Position numbers and translations under genes: made by a program. This document shows positions 55,413 to 64,000 of a stretch of DNA of 64,000 bases, piece by piece. The notes beneath the pieces were generated by a model that saw nothing but the letters and a program-made list of their open reading frames with translations, was not told the origin of the DNA and ran no database searches. Numbering within the stretch: position 1 is the stretch's first letter; each line of letters starts with the position of its first letter. This DNA is from Holothuria scabra (taxonomy: Eukaryota > Echinodermata > Holothuroidea > Aspidochirotida > Holothuriidae), in the NCBI GenBank assembly GCA_037179385.1, contig CM074179.1:4278001-4342000 (forward strand). The letters are read 5' to 3'.

Positions 55413-58400
55413 TGGGTTTGTCATTGTTTTCCATTTATTGTATTTCGAGCAGCCTTCTTTTATCAATTTGTTTAAACATGTTTTTCCTTACCTCTATTAA
55501 CGTAAACGGTCTCAGAGACCCCCAGAAGTGCTCCCGCGTTATGCAATGGTGTAAGATTTTTCAATGTGACATTGTGTTTCTCCAGGAGCTTCACTTATCA
55601 ACTAAGAAGGATATCGATAGACTACGCAACGTCTGGGGTGGGCAGCTAGTGGTTTCGCCAAGCCCCTCCTCTCTTTCTGCCGGGGTGGGAATTGCCTTCT
55701 CCCCTCGCCTTAACTGTGTGGTCTCACAGATCAATTGTGATAACTCTGGCAGGATTGTTTCCGTTCTCTGTACTATGCAAGCTGGGGTTTCTCTTCGTTT
55801 ATGTAATGTCTATGCCCCAAATTCACCTCGAGACCGGAAATGTTTCTTTGAGTCGTTGCACAGTTATTTAAGGGGGGCAGAGCCTGTCATCCTGGCGGGC
55901 GACTTTAATTGTATTAGTTCAGAAATTGACCGCTCAGGTGATTCAAAGAATACTACTTGTTTCGTGGGTAGTGGGGAACTCACTGATATCTTACAGGGTA
56001 GGAGTTTGATCGATTGCTGGAGAAGTATTTACCCCCTCCACGCGGGCCACACCTGGTTCCACGAGGGAAAAGGGCAAAGCTCCAGGCTAGATAGGATTTA
56101 TGCACCTAAGAGTATGGTTTGTGATAAGATTCAAGTGCTACGTTTTCCCCTCTCAGATCATCGGGCTGTGAGGGCGAGCATTAAATTACCGAGTATTGTT
56201 TCTGGGAAAGGCAAAGGCCTGTGGAAATGCAACGTCTCTGTGTTACACAATTCCGAATTTATTAATGATTTCACTTATCTCTACCCGCTATGGCGTACTT
56301 TACAACCTGGGTTCGACGCTCTCCCCATTTGGTGGGACGAAATCAAACGGCGAATTAAGCAGCTGATCATTAAACATAGTGTTCGCATAGCAAAGCATAA
56401 GAGAGACCGCCTATCTGCATTACAAACGCTTTGCTTGGATTCAGACAAGGCTGAATTCGAGAAAATCACCGATGAACAGAAGAAAGGAGCTTTTATTCGC
56501 TCCAGAGAAAAGTACTTGGAGGAAGGGGAACGCCCTTCAGCCTACTTCTTCAGGCAAGAACGCAGTCGAGCCGAAAGCAACCATATTAGTACAATTCGCC
56601 TTCCAAATGGGGAGACTGCTTCGGACACAGAAAGCATTCTCATGGTCTTTCAAAATTTTTACAGTAAACTGTTTGCTAAAGCAAATAATACCGATGCTAA
56701 AAGCCAAAACGTGTTTCTTGATCGATTAGAGAGTGAAATTACGGAAGACGCAAGGGAGCAATTAAACCGGCCGCTAGAGCTCTCTGAATTAAGGAGAGCT
56801 GTGGCAGCTTTGGCACGCAATCGTACCCCGGGAGTGGATGGCCTTCCAGCCGAATTTTATGACCAGTTCTTTCATATTGTTGGGGAAGACCTTTTAGAAG
56901 TTTACAACGCTGTTTTTTCGACTGGTCATTTGTCTGCCACGCAGCGAAGCGGTGTCATCACCCTGCTGCCAAAAAGCGGTGACCTTCTAAACCCAGTTAA
57001 CAGACGGCCTATTACACTGCTAACGGCAGACTATAAGGTTATAGCTAAAGTTTTGCAGATGAGGCTTACCGCAGCTCTCCCGAGCGTAATTAGTGAATTC
57101 CAAACTTGTTCGGTTCCGGGAAGGTCGATTCACCAAAATTTAAGTATTTTGAGAGATGTGATAGACTATAGCCGCTTAAAGAATCTAGCATGCTCTGTTA
57201 TTTCTTTTGACCAAGAGAAAGCTTTCGATAAAGTCGATTGGTCGTTTTTGTTTAAAGTCTTACGTAAATTTAATCTTGGTGACACGTTTTGTAATTGGGT
57301 TAAGATTCTGTACACCAACATTACTAGTAACATTCTGATTAACGGTCATTTATCTAGCGAGGTCACGATTGAGAGAGGGGTGCGACAAGGGTGCCCCCTC
57401 TCACCCGCTTTGTACATTCTTTTTATAGAACCTTTTGTCAGGTATGTTTTGAACAGTAAGAATATTGGTGGACTTTCGTTACCAGGGGGTGGGGCGACAT
57501 CAATCAAGTTATTGCTATATGCAGACGACGTGACCTGTGTCGCTACTTCACAAAGGGACATAGTAGGGTATATTCAGGCCTTCGCCGATTTTGGTAAAGC
57601 CACCGGCACCAACATCAACATGTCTAAAACATGTGGGCTGAGACTGGGGTCCTTCGTAGGGCGCCGACTAAAGGGTGATTTCAACTGGAACGATAGGACG
57701 ATTAAGATCAACGGCATCCAATTTGGCACAGACAATGCGGTGAAAGAAAATTGGACTTCTGCTTTAGCAAAAGCCGAAAGAAAACTGGCTGCCTGGAAAA
57801 GTAGGCACTTGACCCTTTCAGGCAAGGTGACCCTTCTGAACACTTGCCTTTACCCCTTGTTTTACTTCCTTGCACCGGTTTTTCCGGCCCCGGACAAAGT
57901 CATTCGTGACCTCAATTCTGCCGTTTTTGGTTTTATCTGGTCGGGTAAAACTGAACTAGTGTCAAGGAGGGTGGTGTGCTTAAGTAAGTTAGATGGGGGC
58001 CTGGGTCTTGACTGTTTCGAAGAAAAGATGTGTTCTTTGTTAATACGGCCGATTATCCCGGCCTTGAGCGGCGAGCCTGATCGCGCTTATCTGTTATTCA
58101 TAAGGTATTTTATTGCATGTCGTATGAGGCGGCTCTTCCCCTCCCTCTGGTCTAATTCCAGACCAAATTGTTACTCCTGCACCCCCACTCTTGAGGTCGC
58201 CTGCACCACCCTTTTTCGTCTCCATGAAAAGGATGAGGATTTTTATTAGGGACCAGGTCTACCAGGGATTTGGTACAGATCCTTCGCCAGGGGGTACAAG
58301 GCCGTCTGCTGAAGCCAAGCGACCGGGTCTGCCTTGGGGGACATTTGGAAGGCCGTGTTTAACCTTTATTTAGATCAGCGACTGATTGAGTTTTCGTGGA

Positions 58401-58899
58401 AGACAGCCCACAATGTCTTGGCTACTGGGGAAATTTTGAAGAGATGGAATTTGACCGGAGGGAGGTGTAGAGCCGAAGGCTGTGGCAAGTTGGAAACTAT
58501 GGTCCACGTGTTTTGGGAGTGCTCCCGCACTTACAATTTACTTCTTTGGGTTCACGCAGCGGCGAGGAACTTGCTAGGGGATTCTTTCGACTTTACCCCC
58601 ACGCTCTTCATCTTTGGTGTCCCCTACCCCAAAGTCTCAAGCTGGGTGTTTGGGAGGGTATGGTTCCTTTTGTGGTGTCCAGGAACGTTATGTGGAAATC
58701 CCGGTGTATACACATGTACGAGGGCAGGGTTGTGGGTATCCACGAGATCATAAAGTGGATCTGCCGGGAGGTCACAGACAGGGTCACGGCGGATTTCCGC
58801 CGCTTCCCGAGGGCTAAGTTTTTGAAGATGTGGGTTATGGGCAAATCTTTCGTGTCCGTGGTTAACGACGGCCTGATTTTTTCTTTGCCGAAGACCTAG
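55412..58899 (+). pseudogene. Retrotransposon ORF2, copy 2, frameshifted
   Basis: AP endonuclease and reverse transcriptase are intact to residue 944, then the frame stops at 58249. Three single-base losses relative to copy 1 lie within 100 bp: a T at 58240-58244, a base at 58290-58294 and a G at 58336-58340. They cancel, and the original frame resumes near 58334 with the CCHC knuckle. It then meets the same C-terminal frameshift as copy 1, and the conserved tail runs in another frame to 58899. That tail ends differently from copy 1 because one T run near 58876 is longer. Confidence 0.88.
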
Positions 58900-59242
58900 C
58901 TCTCGGCTTCCCAGTTTGTACATAGGTCACTTGTATACCCTATAGTTTATGTCCATTCGTACCCAAACGGTGACGGTCCAGTGCAGGTTCACTTGTATTA
59001 TCATGATTATCAGCTTCCATCAATTTAATTATACCCGCTTTGTTTTTACATCCAACGAGTTAATTTGAAGTGAACGCTTGCGTCCTCTACAAGCAATTTA
59101 GTTTTTTTTCTGTACTTTAGGTAACGGCCAATTTGTTCCGCATTACATGCTTAGCCTACTTACTTTCTTTTCCTTTTCCTTTGTATTTTTTGTACGTATT
59201 TTATATAACAAGTCATTGAAAGTGTAAATAAATTGAAAGAAA
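58900..59242 (+). other. Retrotransposon 3' UTR, copy 2
   Basis: Matches the copy 1 UTR, with AATAAA at 59227-59232. It has TCATTGAAAG where copy 1 has TCATTCAAAG and a few other substitutions. Confidence 0.8.
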
Positions 59243-59395
59243 AGTATCTGTTCTTTTCAGCTTAATATCTGAAACGCGACTCATCGAGTCGCTTGTATAT
59301 TAAACTGATTTTTGCCACTGGGCTATGGAATAGGAGCTTGCTCCGTCCTAGCCACGGGTTGGCCCGGTCTTGCACTACCTCCGGGATTCGGCCCA
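59243..59395 (+). pseudogene. U2: U2 3' part (nt 35 to end), behind copy 2
   Basis: Same junction as behind copy 1, here with the full TTCTTTTCAGC tract and the standard CTCCC-UUCG-GGGAG hairpin. The 3'-flank variant GAATATAAAATT is shared with the part at 53166 and absent from the plain array. Confidence 0.94.
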
Positions 59396-59931
59396 CTCCC
59401 TTCGGGGAGAATATAAAATTATGTAAAAACAAGAAATTCCTCAGCTTAGTTAGCAAGTGAGTGACCTGTCAATCACTGCATCCAGGTTCAAAGGGCATTT
59501 CGAACAGTTCACCCCCCGCAAAAACGTCCTTAATCGCTTTATTTCATCTTTGCAGGTGCAGCACACATAACTTAAATTTTTGAATCTGAATGACGTCACG
59601 ACTTTCAAGGCCTCAACCAATCAAAGTACGCCATTGAAATTCAGGCGGTATGTTTAACGAACAGATAGCTGCAGTAAAATTCGGCTGGAATTCTAAGCCA
59701 GATATTTTGTTTCACCGGGAAGCAATGCTTTATTCACGAAGTTGCCCACAGAGCGGACTTGGAAACCGTTAAATTTGCATTTAGACAACGAAATACGGGG
59801 GTAAGTTGAATAAAATGTATTATTTAGGGACCTGAACGATAGTAATCGATCATTAATAGAGGGCGGTTTTGATTTCGTTCATAAGTTTGGGATTAAAAAG
59901 AGGCATTTTTTGCATGGCCCCTTTAATCGGT
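59396..59931 (+). other. U2 spacer of the composite unit, between copies 2 and 3
   Basis: Carries the same private variants as 53318-53852 and differs mainly in the C-run length (CACCCCCCGC here). Confidence 0.85.
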
Positions 59932-59960
59932 ATCGCTTCTCGGCCTTTTGGCTAAGATCA
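59932..59960 (+). pseudogene. U2: U2 5' part (nt 1-29), split, copy 3
   Basis: Same break as copies 1 and 2, without the G25A of copy 2. Confidence 0.94.
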
Positions 59961-60011
59961 ACACGTTTTCATAGCGCTCTCGACTTTTGTCGATTTTAGT
60001 CATTTTTCATT

Positions 60012-61491
60012 ATGGATTCGCCTCTTTATCGAGTTAGTACCGTTCAGGTCACAGTTGAAGATAGTTTTGAAGATTTTAAAGTGTTTGAATTCCTAAAATC
60101 GAAAGGAATATCGCCGAAAGAACATTTGGTCGCCGTCCAGGCTCTTCCCGGACACTCCTTTGACGTTACGTTCAAATCAGAGAGTTTGTGTAGACAGTTC
60201 TACCCTAAGCTACATGAAAGCGTTGGTATTGTTGTTCATAGTTATGGTGACCTCGCCACTATCGTTAATGTATTGCATGTGCCGCATGAATTGGACAATA
60301 ACGTTGTGAAATACGTGCTAGGCCGCTACGGGAAAGTAATGGGCAGTAGATACAAAACGCACAAGGACTTTCCAGAAATTTTTAACGGGATACGGCAGTA
60401 CAAAGTGATTTTGGAAAAACACATCCCCTCCTCACTGAAGTTCGGGGGTCGGGAATGTTGGGTCAGGTATTACAACCAGCCGCAGACGTGCCTTAAATGT
60501 GGAAAAGAGGGCCATCTTGCCAGAGATTGCCAAGACATCCGTTGTTTTAAATGCCTTAAGTTGGGACATTCAGCCCGAGATTGCCAGAATGATATTTTGT
60601 GTTCACTATGTAATACGTCAGGACACGGGTTTCGTGACTGCCCAATTTCCTTTGCGAACAAAGCCAGACCCGCTTCGTCCCGCTGGGCAGGGGATGGGGC
60701 ACCCGTCCTCAGTGTGGTCTCTGTCTCACCCTCCCGCCCTTTCGGAGAAGGATGACAACTCCAGCCCAGCACAAGTGGAGAGTGTACTAGGAGAAAGTAT
60801 GGAGGTTGGCCTTTTCCCTGAAAACCTGACTCTAATTGAGGACCAGGACGCCACGGCTTTGCAATTAGATGAGGAGGCTGGTAAGAGCGACTGTGAAGGG
60901 ATTGGTGGCAGCCTCAGAAGCCTCTTCAGCCCAGCGGAAGAGAGTAGTTCTTCTACTACTCCCCCCGAGGATTCACAGGAAGACGGGCAACGGATTCCAG
61001 AAACCCCCACCCCTAGCGGGACCGCTATCCAAGTGCTTGCCGACGTCCACGTCGAACCCATTACCATCCAGGGTAACCCGGCTGCTGTGGAATCTGTTAG
61101 TCTCTCTGGTTCCAGAGGTCTGAAACGCTCTGCTTCACCCTCCAGCTCCCAGCCGCCGAGGGGACAGACGTCAGGATCGCGCCTTTCAGTTAAAATACAA
61201 CGGGCGAAGGATTTAGTCTCCAAGTCGCAGATTTTTAACGAGACACAACCGTGGTTTTCATGCGAAGTTGAACAATGCAAGCAAATCTTTAAACATCACA
61301 AAGACTTTGTTCAGCATATGGTAAGCTCACATGAAGGACTTAAACCGATGAGGGTGGCCTGTCCTACCAAAGGCTGCAGGGTCACCTGCAATAACCCCAG
61401 AGAATGGGCCTCGCACCTAGCGGCGAAACATCCTGACTTTGTCTTGCATCATGAGGTAGTGTTTTTTGACAAATATTTTGTAAATGAATAA
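60012..61491 (+). pseudogene. Retrotransposon ORF1, copy 3, frameshifted
   Basis: Starts MDSPLYRV with intact CCHC knuckles. Two C are missing at 60729-60731 (three where copy 1 has five), giving a stop at 60755. The remainder, including the C2H2 fingers, is open in the frame that ends at 61491. No other break was seen. Confidence 0.88.
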
Positions 61492-64000
61492 TGGGTTTGT
61501 CATTGTTTTCCATTTATTGTATTTCGAGCAGCCTTCTTTTATCAATTTGTTTAAACATGTTTTTCCTTACCTCTATTAACGTAAACGGTCTCAGAGACCC
61601 CCAGAAGTGCTCCCGCGTTATGCAATGGTGTAAGATTTTTCAATGTGACATTGTGTTTCTCCAGGAGCTTCACTTATCAACTAAGAAGGATATCGATAGA
61701 CTACGCAACGTCTGGGGTGGGCAGCTAGTGGTTTCGCCAAGCCCCTCCTCCCCTTCTGCCGGGGTGGGAATTGCCTTCTCCCCTCGCCTTAACTGTGTGG
61801 TCTCACAGATCAATTGTGATAACTCTGGCAGGATTGTTTCCGTTCTTTGTACTATGCAAACTGGGGTTTCTCTTCGTTTATGTAATGTCTATGCCCCAAA
61901 TTCACCTCGAGACCGGAAATGTTTCTTTGAGTCGTTGCACAGTTATTTAAGGGGCAGAGCCTGTCATCCTGGCGGGCGACTTTAATTGTATTAGTTCAGA
62001 AATTGACCGCTCAGGTGATTCAAAGAATACTACTTGTTTCGTGGGTAGTGGGGAACTCACTGATATCTTACAGGGTAGGAGTTTGATCGATTGCTGGAGA
62101 AGTATTTACCCCTCCACGCGGGCCACACCTGGTTCCACGAGGGAAAAGGGCAAAGCTCCAGGCTAGATAGGATTTATGCACCTAAGAGTATGGTTTGTGA
62201 TAAGATTCAAGTGCTACGTTTTCCCCTCTCAGATCATCGGGCTGTGAGGGCGAGCATTAAATTACCGAGTATTGTTTCTGGGAAAGGCAAAGGCCTGTGG
62301 AAATGCAACGTCTCTGTGTTACACAATTCCGAATTTATTAATGATTTCACTTATCTCTACCCGCTATGGCGTACTTTACAACCTGGGTTCGACGCTCTCC
62401 CCATTTGGTGGGACGAAATCAAACGGCGAATTAAGCAGCTGATCATTAAACATAGTGTTCGCATAGCAAAGCATAAGAGAGACCGCCTATCTGCATTACA
62501 AACGCTTTGCTTGGATTCAGACAAGGCTGAATTCGAGAAAATCACCGATGAACAGAAGAAAGGAGCTTTTATTCGCTCCAGAGAAAAGTACTTGGAGGAA
62601 GGGGAACGCCCTTCAGCCTACTTCTTCAGGCAAGAACGCAGTCGAGCCGAAAGCAACCATATTAGTACAATTCGCCTTCCAAATGGGGAGACTGCTTCGG
62701 ACACAGAAAGCATTCTCATGGTCTTTCAAAATTTTTACAGTAAACTGTTTGCTAAAGCAAATAATACCGATGCTAAAAGCCAAAACGTGTTTCTTGATCG
62801 ATTAGAGAGTGAAATTACGGAAGACGCAAGGGAGCAATTAAACCGGCCGCTAGAGCTCTCTGAATTAAGGAGAGCTGTGGCAGCTTTGGCACGCAATCGT
62901 ACCCCGGGAGTGGATGGCCTTCCAGCCGAATTTTATGACCAGTTCTTTCATATTGTTGGGGAAGACCTTTTAGAAGTTTACAACGCTGTTTTTTCGACTG
63001 GTCATTTGTCTGCCACGCAGCGAAGCGGTGTCATCACACTGCTGCCAAAAAGCGGTGACCTTCTAAACCCAGTTAACAGACGGCCTATTACACTGCTAAC
63101 GGCAGACTATAAGGTTATAGCTAAAGTTTTGCAGATGAGGCTTACCGCAGCTCTCCCGAGCGTAATTAGTGAATTCCAAACTTGTTCGGTTCCGGGAAGG
63201 TCGATTCACCAAAATTTAAGTATTTTGAGAGATGTGATAGACTATAGCCGCTTAAAGAATCTAGCATGCTCTGTTATTTCTTTTGACCAAGAGAAAGCTT
63301 TCGATAAAGTCGATTGGTCGTTTTTGTTTAAAGTCTTACGTAAATTTAATCTTGGTGACACGTTTTGTAATTGGGTTAAGATTCTGTACACCAACATTAC
63401 TAGTAACATTCTGATTAACGGTCATTTATCTAGCGAGGTCACGATTGAGAGAGGGGTGCGACAAGGGTGCCCCCTCTCACCCGCTTTGTACATTCTTTTT
63501 ATAGAACCTTTTGTCAGGTATGTTTTGAACAGTAAGAATATTGGTGGACTTTCGTTACCAGGGGGTGGGGCGACATCAATCAAGTTATTGCTATATGCAG
63601 ACGACGTGACCTGTGTCGCTACTTCACAAAGGGACATAGTAGGGTATATTCAGGCCTTCGCCGATTTTGGTAAAGCCACCGGCACCAACATCAACATGTC
63701 TAAAACATGTGGGCTGAGACTGGGGTCCTTCGTAGGGCGCCGACTAAAGGGTGATTTCAACTGGAACGATAGGACGATTAAGATCAACGGCATCCAATTT
63801 GGCACAGACAATGCGGTGAAAGAAAATTGGACTTCTGCTTTAGCAAAAGCCGAAAGAAAACTGGCTGCCTGGAAAAGTAGGCACTTGACCCTTTCAGGCA
63901 AGGTGACCCTTCTGAACACTTGCCTTTACCCCTTGTTTTACTTCCTTGCACCGGTTTTTCCGGCCCCGGACAAAGTCATTCGTGACCTCAATTCTGCCGT
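61491..64000 (+). pseudogene. Retrotransposon ORF2, copy 3, partial and frameshifted
   Basis: Starts at the UAAUG junction. The frame breaks in the AP endonuclease, just before the AGDFN motif, where two G are missing at 61951-61954, and stops at 61985. One further C is missing at 62109-62112, so the total loss is three and the original frame returns. From there the reverse transcriptase, with YADD near 63595-63606, appears open to the window end. Confidence 0.87.

Larger units (their letters stand above)
53882..59242 (+). mobile_element. Keno-like retrotransposon, copy 2
   Basis: 5361 bp with the same two junctions as copy 1. Scattered single-base differences and several homopolymer length changes separate it from copy 1. 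Both ORFs are interrupted. Confidence 0.9.
47771..64000 (+). repeat. Tandem 6.08-kb composite units: U2 spacer + split U2 + retrotransposon
   Basis: The U2 5' parts start at 47771, 53853 and 59932, 6082 and 6079 bp apart. Each unit equals one U2 repeat plus one element. The spacers inside this block share private variants not seen in the 41-gene array: CGAACAGTTC, AAAACGTCC, TTTATTTCATC, GCAGCACACAT, GAATCTGAATG, ATCAAAGTACG, ATTCTAAGCC, TTAGACAACG and TTAGGGACCTG. This shows the block multiplied as a unit. Confidence 0.93.
59961..64000 (+). mobile_element. Keno-like retrotransposon, copy 3, cut by the window end
   Basis: The first 4040 bp of the element, up to within ORF2 beyond the YADD region. 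A C-to-G change in the leader (GATTTTAGTC) creates an in-frame stop just before ORF1, which rules out the upstream extended start in this copy. Confidence 0.9.

Overview
The window is nuclear DNA of an animal, most likely a marine invertebrate deuterostome. An echinoderm is my best guess, from the many GGCCTAGG-type palindromes, the TGACCT-rich repeats and the C-tract repeats, but the phylum is not proven by anything here. It has three parts.

(1) 1-17,792: ordinary AT-rich intronic and intergenic DNA. Two minus-strand exons (4774-4833 and 2018-2104, both with consensus splice sites) encode the conserved core of signal peptidase complex subunit 1 (SPCS1). Around them lie mobile and simple repeats: a hAT-type element with 14-bp inverted ends and a perfect 8-bp target duplication (8534-10190), a smaller hAT-like MITE in the SPCS1 intron (3228-3583), two copies of a tRNA-derived SINE (4486-4699 and 14797-15062), a scrap of CR1/L2-like reverse transcriptase (7292-7425), a 198-bp (AGTAC)n microsatellite, a repeat cluster carrying nuclear-receptor DR1 motifs, a CA microsatellite and several C/G tracts.

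(2) 17,793-47,770: a head-to-tail tandem array of U2 spliceosomal snRNA genes, all on the + strand. There are 41 uninterrupted genes at 722-733 bp spacing. Each unit has an upstream octamer (candidate distal element), a candidate proximal element, a 187-nt U2 RNA with all hallmark motifs (branch-site recognition GUAGUA, Sm site, stems I, IIa, IIb, III and IV), a UUCG-capped hairpin just beyond the RNA, and a 3'-box-like element. Two sequence subfamilies meet near 39.05-40.3 kb.

(3) 47,771-64,000: the same U2 units, but each gene is split after nt 29 by a 5.36-kb non-LTR retrotransposon of the Tx1/L1-like group with an AP endonuclease, closest in target choice to the U2-specific family known as Keno. 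ORF1 (three CCHC knuckles plus two C-terminal C2H2 fingers) and ORF2 (AP endonuclease, reverse transcriptase, CCHC) are joined by a UAAUG stop-start overlap. Three copies are seen, the last cut by the window end. They sit in near-identical 6.08-kb composite units (spacer + U2 + element) and share the same breaks and spacer variants, which points to amplification as DNA by unequal exchange rather than three separate insertions. The insertion removes part of the branch-site recognition sequence, so the split U2 genes cannot make functional U2; the intact genes in part 2 would supply it. The element has only about 51 nt between its 5' junction and ORF1, so it probably borrows the U2 promoter.

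No CRISPR array, rRNA gene or bacterial-type operon is present. Most short open frames outside the retrotransposon and the SPCS1 exons look like chance.
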